From: Agrocybe praecox
Taxonomy: Eukaryota > Basidiomycota > Agaricomycetes > Agaricales > Agrocybaceae
Assembly: GCA_964017145.1 (NCBI GenBank)
Contig: CAXHKQ010000169.1
Span: forward strand, 1-18,977
Direction of reading: 5' to 3'
Length of the DNA stretch: 18,977 bases
Under the pieces are notes generated by a model that was not told the DNA's origin, did no database searches, and saw only the letters and a program-made list of their open reading frames with translations. The translations under genes and the position numbers were made by a program. Below, piece after piece: positions 8,568 through 17,149 of the stretch; positions within the stretch are counted from its first letter, which is position 1; each line of letters starts with the position of its first letter.

Positions 8568-9797
8568 CAACCGCTACTCCGGGACCTCAAAATTGAAGCC
8601 AACTCATCGCCCTACTTGTATAGGGGATTGGATTCAGCGTGCACGATCGCCTACATGGCGTCCTCCTGCCAAAGTTATCGCATCATCCACATACATGGAC
8701 CGATTGATGAAATGGTGGGCAGTCTTGCAACCCGAATGGAGGCTCGACGACAGCGGCTCTATTTTATTCGGCTTGATGGATAGTGATTGGGAATGTCTTC
8801 GCAGACCTGGAGTCAACGGTCTTTTCAGCGTTGTTGCCGGGCTTTTCTATGGTGGAATTGGTGCCAAAATGATGACTGTTGCCCAGACACAGTGGTTACG
8901 AGTCCTCCTTTAGGAGGATGAGTTTTTATATCCGCTGACCAGACTTGACTCCCGCCATTGAAATGTCCCGTTTTAAAGGCCGGGCCGCCAGCTCCCGGAT
9001 TATATAAGAATTTCCCAGTTAGGTAATTGAGTCACAGCCACACTCAACTTCACCATTTGAACGGTTTTTTTTGACCCAATTTGACTTTGACTTGGCTTTT
9101 CTAAGTAGGCTTGATAATGTTTTGATGTTTTGAAAAAAATTAGACATGATTGGCATACTGACTATGATTTTCTGTCCAAAGTTTAATTATATTTAGTGCA
9201 TTACAAATAAATCCTTGAATAAATCAATTGGCATATGGTGTTTAAAAGCAAAAGGATGCTAAACATGAAACTAGACGAGACCTTGGCTCTGCTTCAGCAT
9301 AGAGATACTCCTCAGTAAGATCTGTAAATTCCAGAGGATAACATACAATGCACAAAAAAATGTATATGATATTTGAGTATATAACATTTGAGGCTAAGGA
9401 AATACAAAATGAATTGAGTCCAAGGTGAGTAGAAAATAAAAGATAGAAAAACAAGACTTGTATATGCCATGTGAAGCATTGGCCCACTTTAAACAAGTCT
9501 TTGATGGTGGAGGATTTCATTGGGGTATGCTCTTATCTTTCCAAGGCTTAATTCCTATTGCTTCCTTAATCTCTTGTTACTTGTATTTATTCTATATTTT
9601 GACCACCGTCATTAACTATTTTACGCACTCTCCTAATTATGATATGTTTTGGGCATTCGTCATAAACTGTACACCTAGAATGTGTGGCTAATTATAGTTG
9701 GATTATTAAATGGCCAAATTTGGACGGTCTGGACCAATTCCATCAAGTACCAGAAATGCCGAAAACCGGCAGATTGATGGCTAATTCGGAGTAAAAC

Positions 9798-9816
9798 GAC
9801 ATCATTTTATGATGTC
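9798..9816. repeat. Perfect short palindrome
   Basis: GACATCAT, a TTT spacer, then ATGATGTC: an 8-bp perfect inverted repeat in AT-rich DNA, 70 bases from the dispersed repeat copy at 9889. It might be a protein site or a remnant of a small transposon; nothing decides between them. Confidence 0.7.
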
Positions 9817-9888
9817 ATTGATATTGCACAAAAATAGGATTGAACTTAAAATAGGTGTAGTCACGCGTTTTGCACGAAATCGGTTTAT

Positions 9889-9957
9889 AATTAGAACGTC
9901 ATCCACTTTCATCCTTTGCCATCCATCCATTCCCGCCCTTGCAACGGTGCGCAAACA
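9889..9957 (-). repeat. Dispersed repeat, copy 1 (minus orientation)
   Basis: Read on the minus strand it gives TTTGCGCAC...GGGCGGGAATGGATGGATGG...AAAGTGGATGACGT. The same order of blocks occurs on the plus strand at 16220-16306 and 16421-16507. It is the most diverged of the three. Confidence 0.65.
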
Positions 9958-10223
9958 CCTAATATAAATACTAGTATTTTTTAAGAGCCCAACGCCGCTT
10001 TCTGCTGCCCGAACGCTGCCCGCAACGTTGAGCAACACATATTTTATGTGTGCTGACTGCTTCTGGTAGCCTGTGACACTGTGTGCACGTGTTTACCACT
10101 GCCTGCCGCCCAATTAAGCATCCTCAGCCATCCCCGAAAGGTGTACCCGTTTAGGAAGGTTGGAAAGTAGCTACATCCATGTATCACCTGTTGTAGGAAG
10201 TTGCCTAAATATGATATATATAT

Positions 10224-10451
10224 CTAGCTGCTACAGGTGCTACCTTCACAGACGCATGCATGACTTCTCTACTTGCGGCCACTTTCATGTGTCGTCTGTG
10301 CGGTCAGGAAGTTTGTGATGACTGTTTTCAGCAAGTCCATGAACTTACTGGAGAATCTGAAAATGCCACCGCATCGCAACTTGCAGCATTTTGCCCTCTG
10401 AGGCGGCGCTGGTGGGATGGCAGTGGAGGAAGTTCCGACGACAAAATATAG
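10224..10451 (+). pseudogene. Fragment of a JmjC-protein-type cysteine cluster
   Basis: The frame reads ATGATFTDACMTSLLAATFM, then CRLCGQEVCDDCFQQVHELT and NATASQLAAF before diverging and reaching a stop (TAG, 10449-10451). The Cys spacing C-x2-C-x4-C-x2-C, followed by F-x-x-V-x-x-L-T, resembles the zinc-binding segment that precedes the JmjC domain in an expanded mushroom family of putative histone demethylases. Only about 65 residues remain; no JmjC His-x-Asp/Glu core is found downstream. After LRRR the sequence leaves the family pattern and overlaps, in another frame, a chitin-synthase-like fragment. It is a broken remnant or captured exon, not a working gene. The family assignment is from memory of the motif. 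Confidence 0.5.
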
Positions 10452-10780
10452 AAGGTGGTGGCTCCGCCTCGTTTGGCTCACTACGTGGTGGATACCCTCG
10501 TTTGTCTTGTGCATCGTAGGCTGGATGAAGCACCCTGATGTCCGTCTAGCTTGGAGAGAGAAGTTGACCATTTTCTGGCTCAATAGGAACATCGGCAGAC
10601 CAATAGATTTTGAGGCTCCCATTCCAGCACTATTGTGAGTCTGAGTCCTTTTGCTCTCTCTTGAGCCTTTGGATCTTAATGTGTATCATTTCAGTACCCT
10701 TCTGAGACACTTCCAGGGCTCGACACTCATGTACTAGATAGGAATTTCATGCCCTACCATAAGATATTTATAGATTTTTG
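10417..10780 (+). pseudogene. Fragment resembling a chitin synthase transmembrane segment
   Basis: From about 10446 the frame encodes RRWWLRLVWLTTWWIPSFVL followed by KHPDVRLAWREKLTIFWLN, close to the pattern WW-x-R-x-x-W-L-T-W-W-I-P-S-F...M-x-R-P-D-V-R-x-A-W-R-E-K that I associate with the N-terminal membrane region of fungal chitin synthases of the myosin-motor classes. The next membrane helix and the whole catalytic part (including the QRRRW motif) are missing; after ~55 residues it changes to NIGRPIDFEAPIPALL. A GTGAGT...TTTCAG pair at 10635-10694 could be an intron; the following sequence opens YPSETLPGLDTHVLDRNFMP in one frame and stops at 10780. A gene fragment fused to foreign sequence is the best reading. 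Confidence 0.5.
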
Positions 10781-12790
10781 AGTGGGAACACATATTTCTC
10801 GTTCATGGGATTTCTCACACTGTTACGATCACCTGGTATCCATCATATACGTAGCCATCTTTACAGCTTGCCGACCGCATTCTATCAAAACACCTAGAGA
10901 TGGAAAGGACTTTTTTTGATGACATTCACCTTCTCATTCAATATTTTGAAGCCTCAAACACCGAGCCATCTAATTCCCACATCTCCGACGCCGCTAATCG
11001 AATAAAACGGGTTCTTTTTGAGCATGGTCTGCTTAGTGGTGACAATGTGCCGTTTATGCCTGTGAGAAGTATTGATGCTGTCAGTTTCTCATGAGCTCAT
11101 TTGATTTGGTCTTCAAGGGTGCTTCCACTTTATCTTCCCTTCCGAACTCTCCAACCAATGTTGAATTCTCTCAAAAAGGCCCCGAACACTTATCCAATTT
11201 CGGCGAAAATGCATTAAGCAAGGCAACCGGTTCTCCCACACTGAGTGATTCCTGTACTCCGGCGAATTCTCCAGCGCCTATGATGTTTTCATCCCAAAAT
11301 ACTACATTGGCAGGCACTCTCACACCCACTTCATCTGCCGGATTCTCTTCAATGCCACCAATAGAGGTTCCGCCTGGGGGATATTCATTTTTGGAACCGG
11401 CAAATCCCTCTTTAAATACCGATGGCTTTATGGATATCACTATGAGTGGAACACCTCCCCCCCTTCAACTTCAGGCAGCTGGACAATTCTCACGAACCCA
11501 ATTTCGGTAGTGGGTCCTGTGTTCAAGGGAGCGACGATGATTATGACACCCAGCATGGGTTCGATGATGCTCCTCCCGTTCAGCCTACTAAATGCTGTAA
11601 CAGAGCTTCAACTGCAGCTGCCAGCTGGGTAGTAGATTCCCGTCCAAGACAGGAGATCATGGTCAATTGGGATCCAGAACTTTACGGCCGTAACAATTCT
11701 TCTAATTGTGTTGGTCTTCAAGAGGATGAATTTGTACGTCAAGAAGCAAGAGTAGAATCTCTTCCCACTGTTATATCAGAGCCTGAACATCAAGCCCTTT
11801 CATTCAGTGGTTATCATTTCATTGCCAACCTCAGTGTTGCATGTCAGAAGCTTAACTGCAATGGTTCTGGCCCCAATCCAATCGGAGAACGCCTTGTTAC
11901 CATATTTCATTATCTTGAGACAGATGATTTATTCTTGAATCAGCCAATTGTCACTGATGGGGCCTCTGCTTCTGGTCTTGTGGAGCAAATCATTATCGCA
12001 GAACAACATATTTGCCAAGCTGAATTCGCGTTTATGGTAAATACCATCCAATTTCGAAATAAAGTAGCCTCGTAAGTATTATTATATTCTTAGCTGGGTT
12101 CATGCGTGTCTCATTCGATTACTAGGATATGTCACTCAACCTCAAGGACTAGAACGGAGGTTCTAAATTCTATTGCAAAACAAACAAACAAAAATCTCAC
12201 CACTCTTGTGACGTATCTCATGGATGGTGCCAAGTATTCTGTCTTGGCTAGCAGAGGTATGCAAATTATATTTTTTGGAGACATTGCCTTCATCTGACTC
12301 TGCCAGGTACTATGTTTATTCTCGCCGTTATTGCTGTGGCTGGGTTGAAAAGTGATGTCAGAGAAATACCAATGGATATTATACTGTGTTTGAGCTATGC
12401 GTTAAAATGTCCATCTCCAAGTGAGTATATTCAACGTATCGATAGGGTGTATTCTCTAATTTTCCTTTAGGATAGCCCGCTGGAAAGCACATTATTTCTG
12501 ATATCATACCTTTGATATCACAGCTACGACAGAATTATTGCTTAACCTTTTCTACTTTGTTCTCTCAAGAAACTCTTTTAGTCCATGGGATTACTTCATC
12601 AGACCTTGAAGTAGGTGACCTTCGAAGGTCAGATGCTTTCTTTGATAGCATGACTTACAAGTATGTAGTTGTATATTTCTTTTTTCTTCGAAGGACAATT
12701 ATTGATGAAATTTCAGCGCGCTTATCAAACCGCGTTGTTTTCATACATGGCAATTGTGTCTGGCCCCTCTTGATAGCTCGGTGAATATTA

Positions 12791-13007
12791 CAGTGAGGGA
12801 CAAAACCGTTCAAATGTTTTTTGAAGTTGGACTGTTAGGCAAATAACTTTGGACTGAGTGATCCAAATTATTTGAAATTTTACACCAAGGTAGACTAGGA
12901 TGTTGGTAACAGATGACAATTTGTTTCATTACATAATCTGGTTTCATTCCCACGATATTAATATATTACTGGTACATATACATTTGAACGGTTTTGTCCC
13001 TACTCTA
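12791..13007. repeat. Left 217-bp terminal inverted repeat of the Tc1/mariner element
   Basis: Matches the reverse complement of 14181-14397 except for three visible changes near 12836, 12841 and 12870. It begins CAGTG, typical of Tc1-like ends. A perfect 21-bp sequence at 12797-12817 recurs in reverse complement at 12980-13000, so the arm is itself capped by inverted copies. Confidence 0.95.
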
Positions 13008-13030
13008 TTATAATACAGTATTCTAAGTTT

Positions 13031-14047
13031 CTAGTACTTGGTATAACCCCCCTTGGCCTGTAATACAGCCTGAATCCTTCTAGGCATACTCTCTATAAGA
13101 TTCTGACAAACAGAAGCTGGAATATCATTCCATTCTTTTTGTACCCTCTCCCACAGCTCCCCAATTCCAGAAGGTTGCCTCTCATAGCCTCCAAGTTTAA
13201 TTTTGATATGATGCCAAAGATGTTCAATTGGATTTAGGTCAGCTGATTGAGGGGGCCACTCCATGAGTTGTAATCCACTGCTTTGGAGCCATTTCTGGGC
13301 CTTTTTGCTCTTGTGTTTGGGGTCATTGTCCTGCTGAAAAAGGACATCCTCTGGCTTTTTGTTGTAATATTCAAGGCTCTGCATGAGTTCATCATCCAAA
13401 ATGCTGACAAATAGGTCAGCATCCATCCTCCCATCAATCTTGGTCCCATATCCCACTCCTTCCCAAAACATACAGCCCCAGAACATCAAGTTTCCTCCTC
13501 CAAACTTAACCGTTCCCTGCACCAGCCTATTGGTTAACCCCTCTCCTTCCCTTTTCCACACCCACCTCTTCCCATCTGACCCCAAATGATTGATTTTGGT
13601 CTCATCTGTCCAGCAGACCCTCTTCTAGTCATCCACTGTCCAGTGTTTGTGTGCTTCTGCATAGTCCATCCTCATCCTCCTATGCCTTTTGGAGAGAAAA
13701 GGCCGTTTTCGCTTTGCCACAGCCTTCATACCAACTCCACGGAGTGCTCAGCATACTGTCTTTACAGAGAAGGATGTGTTGGTCATGTTTTGTAATGTTT
13801 TGGTGGCATCAGTGGCACTGTCAGCCTTCTGAGAGGTGATAAGACGGATAGCATAATGGGTATCGGCAGGAGAAAGCTTGCGTGGACGGCCACCAGCAGC
13901 TTTAGAAGTTGATGATCTATATTTGGAGCGGATATTGGATATAGAACCGACACTTATGCCAGTGGTGGTGGAGATTGAATGACCAGAAAGACCTTTGTCA
14001 AGGAGTTCAAGAACACAAGTGAGTTGAGCAGGAGTGAGTGATCGCAT
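13031..14047 (-). pseudogene. Tc1/mariner DD34E transposase with two nonsense codons
   Basis: One minus-strand frame of 339 codons runs from ATG (14047) to TAG (13033-13031), the usual length for the family. The N-terminus has a paired helix-turn-helix (TCVLELLDKGLSGHSISTTT, then ISNIRSKY) and a GRPRKLS hook between DNA-binding and catalytic parts. The catalytic residues are D in CWTDETK, D in FQQDNDPKH and E in NPIEHLWHH, with 34 residues between the last two (DD34E). It catalyses cut-and-paste transposition at TA. TGA at 13750-13748 and TAG at 13627-13625 interrupt the frame with no frameshift; both lie where Arg (CGA) and Trp (TGG) are likely ancestral. This copy is non-autonomous; its ends look usable by a related transposase. 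Confidence 0.95.
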
Positions 14048-14180
14048 GAGGGTCTGAGAGAGGTTTTGATGTGGGGGATGGTTGGAGGTTGGGCACAGAG
14101 TATATATACATATTCTAAGGCAGTCACATAATTTTATTTGTACTTATTTGCTTTGATTAAACAAAGTCATGTGCTCAATG

Positions 14181-14397
14181 TAGAGTAGGGACAAAACCGT
14201 TCAAATGTATATGTACCAGTAATATATTAATATCGTGGGAATGAAACCAGATTATGTAATGAAACAAATTGTCATCTGTTACCAACATCCTAGTCTACCT
14301 TGGTGTAAAATTTCAAATGATTTGGATCACTCAGTCCAAAGTTATTTGCTTAATAGTCCAACTTCAAAAAACATTTGAACGGTTTTGTCCCTCACTG
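14181..14397. repeat. Right 217-bp terminal inverted repeat of the Tc1/mariner element
   Basis: Mirror of the left arm; the 21-bp caps lie at 14188-14208 and 14371-14391. Base 14180 breaks the match with 13008, which fixes the inner limit of the repeat. Confidence 0.95.
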
Positions 14398-16219
14398 TAT
14401 TTCTTGCACGCTATCCTACAATCATCATTCTCCGGCTCTCCAACCATATCCACAACACGATAATCTTGGCCATTTCACTCTCTTCAGCAATTCAAGTCCT
14501 CTTGACTACATATTTCCTAGCATTTATGGTAGAGCGGAAGCAACTTATATGATCGATACTCCCTATGATCCAAAACACCAAAAGAACAAGGCTATCAACT
14601 ATGGTACTTATAAAAAGATCAAAGACCTTAAAAAAAGACGCTATATGGCCACCAAAGCTGAGAGGAAATAGGCTGAGCGTGCTACTGTCCCATCTTCACT
14701 AGAAGAGCTTAGTTCAATGGTGCGTTTTTCTTTTTATTTCCTTTCTTCTATATGCATGAACTAATATCAGCAACTAGCTTAGAGAGCAGCTAAAGCGTGG
14801 CAAAAAAACCAATGGCAAATACATTCACATCAAGCAAGATTTGCTGAATAAGTAAGTAGCGTTTTCAAATTGTAGTCTTATTTTTCTTTTACATTTTTTT
14901 AGGAACCCTCTACGTATTAACAATTGCAACGGGGATTTTCTTGGGATTGTGTGCCCTAATTTACCTGACAATCTTTGGAACCAACTTTTATCCTTATCAA
15001 AACTATGCACTGGGGACCGTCTAAAACCTACAGACTCGAAGGCTGCTAAGGATAAATTTGCATTTTCAGCATTCCATTTCTCCTGGATAAATAAGTATGC
15101 AGCCAACATAAGTCTCTGAATTGATTATTTGGGTCGTTTTATTTATCGGTTACTAGGGAAAAGACTCCCCTCCAGATGTTGAGCCAGCAGCTCTGAGAAA
15201 TGAGGGCAAAAAGCGCCTTAATACAGCCCAATTTACACCACATACAACTGAGGAGCTCAAAAGAAATACAAAAGAGTATGAAAATCTCAAGAATTGCTTT
15301 CAAGATGTATTTGAATGGATGAAAAATGAGGTTAGCTTGGTGTCGTTTTATTTTCTGAATCATCTCAAGTTTTTTACTACAGCTGCAGCGTCTCTTACCT
15401 GAAGAGTTCAACATTGTCTCCCTCTTTGCAGAGGTCCTTCCTTGCGATGCTTTTTCTCCCTGTTATCCTTTTGGTGGATTTGTCTTCAACTTCAACGTTA
15501 CAACGACAATCCACAGGGATACAAATGACACAGTGTTATGCGTTGTCATGGCCATTTTTGACAATTCTTGTGAGGGTGGAGACCTCTGTCTTGTGGAGCC
15601 TGGTCTACGTGTTGAGCTTAAAAATGGTGATATCATAATTTTTTGCTCTAAAGATATCACCCACTTTAATCTTCACTTCAAAAGTGAAAGAGCCTCCATA
15701 GTTTTCCACTCTGATTGTTCTGGAGAAAACTGGGTAAGGGATAGAAATGGCTGGAATCACAATATTTACATGCATGGAGAGGATAATCTTACTTAATTAT
15801 AATTTACCTGTTTGTATTTAGTGTTTGTATTTAGCATAATCGTATTTGGCGCTGCTAGTTCAAAATGAAAGTCAGTTGCGACATCGTTTTTCTACCTTTG
15901 TCTGTCTTTCCTCTTCTTGCCATATCAAACTTTGTGCCATGTCTAGTCGCTCAACAAAAAAACACTTCTGCTTCCAGCCATAGATGCTAGATTCATGTAT
16001 CAAACCCTGACAGTTGCCCAAGGCCCTGATACATCACTGTGGGCAGTTGCCCAACCTACCAATATATACCAAGTGTGCCGGAGGCAGAGAGCAATTGGTG
16101 TTGCCAAACATTAATAAATAATGCTGTTTTTGACGGTTTTGGACAGTAATTATATGTTGTAGGTGTAGTGGTTATGTTTTTTGTTGTGATATGTCAGATA
16201 TGTGTTCTATATATATATT

Positions 16220-16306
16220 ATGATTTTTTGATGCCATTTGCGCACCCAAAAAGGGATGGGACGGGATGGATTGGAAAACATAAAAGTGGATGACGTGTTA
16301 TTTATA
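16220..16306 (+). repeat. Dispersed repeat, copy 2
   Basis: Shares with 16421-16507, in order, TGATTTTT, a TTTGCGC block, GGGATGGAT and AAAACATAAAA(G/C)TGGATGAC followed by TGTTATTT. The offset between copies is close to 200 bases, so they may be a degenerate tandem pair. Confidence 0.8.
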
Positions 16307-16420
16307 GACGGACACAAGAAACAGTGTCCCCGAAGTGCCCGAAGCTGTAATTAGGCTCCTGCGCTTCGTTGGGCATCGTTCGGGGCGCTAAAAAAGCGTA
16401 GATATAATGTAGGAATATGT

Positions 16421-16507
16421 TTTGATTTTTGGGGGCACTTTGCGCCATCAAAAGAGGGCGGTATGGGATGGATCGCAAAACATAAAACTGGATGACATGT
16501 TATTTTT
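16421..16507 (+). repeat. Dispersed repeat, copy 3
   Basis: Second plus-strand copy of the same family, with GGGATGGATCGCAAAACATA and TGGATGACATGTTATTT. A third, inverted and more diverged copy is at 9889-9957, more than 6 kb away. Confidence 0.8.
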
Positions 16508-16841
16508 AGCACATTTTCACAATTTCGGGCGCTGCGCTATTTTTAATTATGAAATCATCATTCTGCACTATATTTATTTTGGATATCATGTGCTTTAGGG
16601 CCAGATTAGATTAGATATATAAAAAAAGCAGACTGTCTACTTGTGTTTTCGAGGGGTAGTTCCCTATTCGGAAATTACTACCATTTTCGGATATATGTCA
16701 CACAATATATAATGTTTTTTGTAAAATAAAAAAACATATATTTTCAACTCTAAATTATTTACAAAATAACTATGTACTATTGGATGGAGCAAGGGGAAGC
16801 AGGCGAAGACAAGAGCGATGGCTCCCGTTGTTGCGTGCGTG

Positions 16842-17101
16842 CCTGGTTGTGCGTTGGCTGTTCGTGCACGCCTGGTTGTGCGTTGGCTGTTTGCGCACGC
16901 CTGGTTGTGCGTTGGCTGTTTGCGCACGCCTGGTTGTGCGTTGGCTGTTCGCGCACACCTGGTTGTGCGTGGCTGGTTGTGCACGCTTGGTTGTGCGTTG
17001 GCTGGTTGTGCATGCCTGGTCATGCGTGGCTGGTCGTGCTCGCCTGGTCTTGCGTGGCTGGTCGTGCACGCTTGGTCGTGCGTTGGCTGGTCGTGCACGC
17101 C
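16842..17101. repeat. 29-bp GC-rich minisatellite, about nine units
   Basis: Units start with CCTGGTTGTGCGTTGGCTG at 16842, 16871, 16900, 16929 and 16958, exactly 29 bases apart, then degenerate to 28/29-bp variants with CTTGG and CCTGGTC starts to about 17101. The tract is open in several frames on both strands and yields repetitive Cys/Trp/Arg- or Gln/Thr-rich translations; these are artefacts of the repeat. Confidence 0.93.
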
Positions 17102-17149
17102 TCATCATCCTCATCTGGTCGTGGTCGTGGTCGTACTGTTCGTGGTCGT

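Larger units (their letters stand above)
5794..8913 (+). pseudogene. Fungal gene family of unknown function (RARS-x-x-WRP motif), split by a solo LTR
   Basis: Exons: 5794-6108, 6190-6584, 6642-6770, 6833-6948, 7013-8092, then 8573-8913 after the LTR. The four introns have GT...AG borders and consistent phases. Without the LTR and one target-site copy the coding length is 2376 nt (791 aa), unbroken. Residues 1-105 are acidic with an Arg-rich end; ~106-310 hold a conserved-looking helical region (RRYFKRYSIEL, INLWRITHRHEIEQEL, ILDLLCEATGWHATLITGGP, MNFGRAERVRYKRII). Residues ~425-560 are Pro/Ser/Ala repeats; ~584-610 form a bipartite nuclear localisation signal (GKKRRN...QKRQR). The C-terminus has DWIQRARSPTWRPP, WWAVLQPEWR, WECLRRPGVNGLFSVVAGLFYGG. 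I recognise this pattern as a recurrent hypothetical family of mushroom genomes, with no known biochemical role. With the LTR present, translation stops at TAA 8107-8109 (683 aa), losing the conserved C-terminal block. Confidence 0.8.
8914..10223. other. Gene-free AT-rich spacer
   Basis: No coding region is supported. The open frame at 9458-9691 is hydrophobic but has no family resemblance or splice structure. The stretch contains a perfect 8-bp-stem palindrome (9798-9816), one minus-oriented copy of a dispersed repeat (9889-9957) and a second palindrome, ACACATA/TATGTGT, at 10035-10051. Confidence 0.5.
12791..14397 (-). mobile_element. Complete Tc1/mariner-family DNA transposon (1607 bp)
   Basis: The element starts CAGTGAGGGAC and ends GTCCCTCACTG and is flanked by the TA target duplication (12789-12790 and 14398-14399). 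It has 217-bp terminal inverted repeats and a single minus-strand DD34E transposase gene. Removing it with one TA joins ATT-A to TT-TCT and restores the frame of the host gene. The arms differ at only about three of 217 positions, so insertion was recent compared with the host-gene decay. Confidence 0.96.
10900..15796 (+). pseudogene. Second TET/JBP-like 2OG/Fe(II) dioxygenase gene, disrupted by a Tc1/mariner element
   Basis: Inferred exons: 10900-11061, 11118-12071, 12126-12256, 12307-12420, 12471-12660, 12717-12790 plus 14400-14719, 14778-14851, 14903-15094, 15157-15330, 15383-15796. Introns are 50-63 nt, mostly with consistent phases. The N-terminal half is Ser/Pro-rich and unrecognised. 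The C-terminal exon holds the catalytic core: FGGFVFNFNVTTTIHRD (HxD, nt 15512-15520), CEGGDLCLVEPGLRVELKNGD, DITHFNLHF (distal His, nt 15662-15664, or 15674-15676) and Arg at 15689-15691. This is the second mushroom subfamily of TET/JBP-like enzymes, unlike the gene at 495. Breaks: one extra base at the C7 tract 11457-11463; TAG at 12473-12475; the transposon at 12791; TAG at 14669-14671; one base missing at the 15095-15156 intron junction. Catalytic residues survive, but a full protein cannot be made. Confidence 0.75.
15797..16841. other. Gene-free stretch with dispersed repeats
   Basis: No coding region is supported. CAGTTGCCCAA occurs twice (about 16012 and 16045). Two copies of a dispersed repeat lie at 16220-16306 and 16421-16507, and the spacer between them is rich in GCTTCG/GGGC motifs (16333-16393). 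The remainder is AT-rich. Confidence 0.5.

Noticed and set aside
9458..9691. Hydrophobic 77-codon open frame
   Set aside because: Could be read as membrane-like, but hydrophobic reading is expected from AT-rich DNA and no family or splice structure supports it.
495..15796. Possible KDZ transposon carrying the dioxygenase genes
   Set aside because: No KDZ transposase-like sequence or matching terminal inverted repeats were seen around either gene.
16842..17101. CRISPR-like array
   Set aside because: Units are contiguous with no unique spacers and the genome is eukaryotic; it is a minisatellite.
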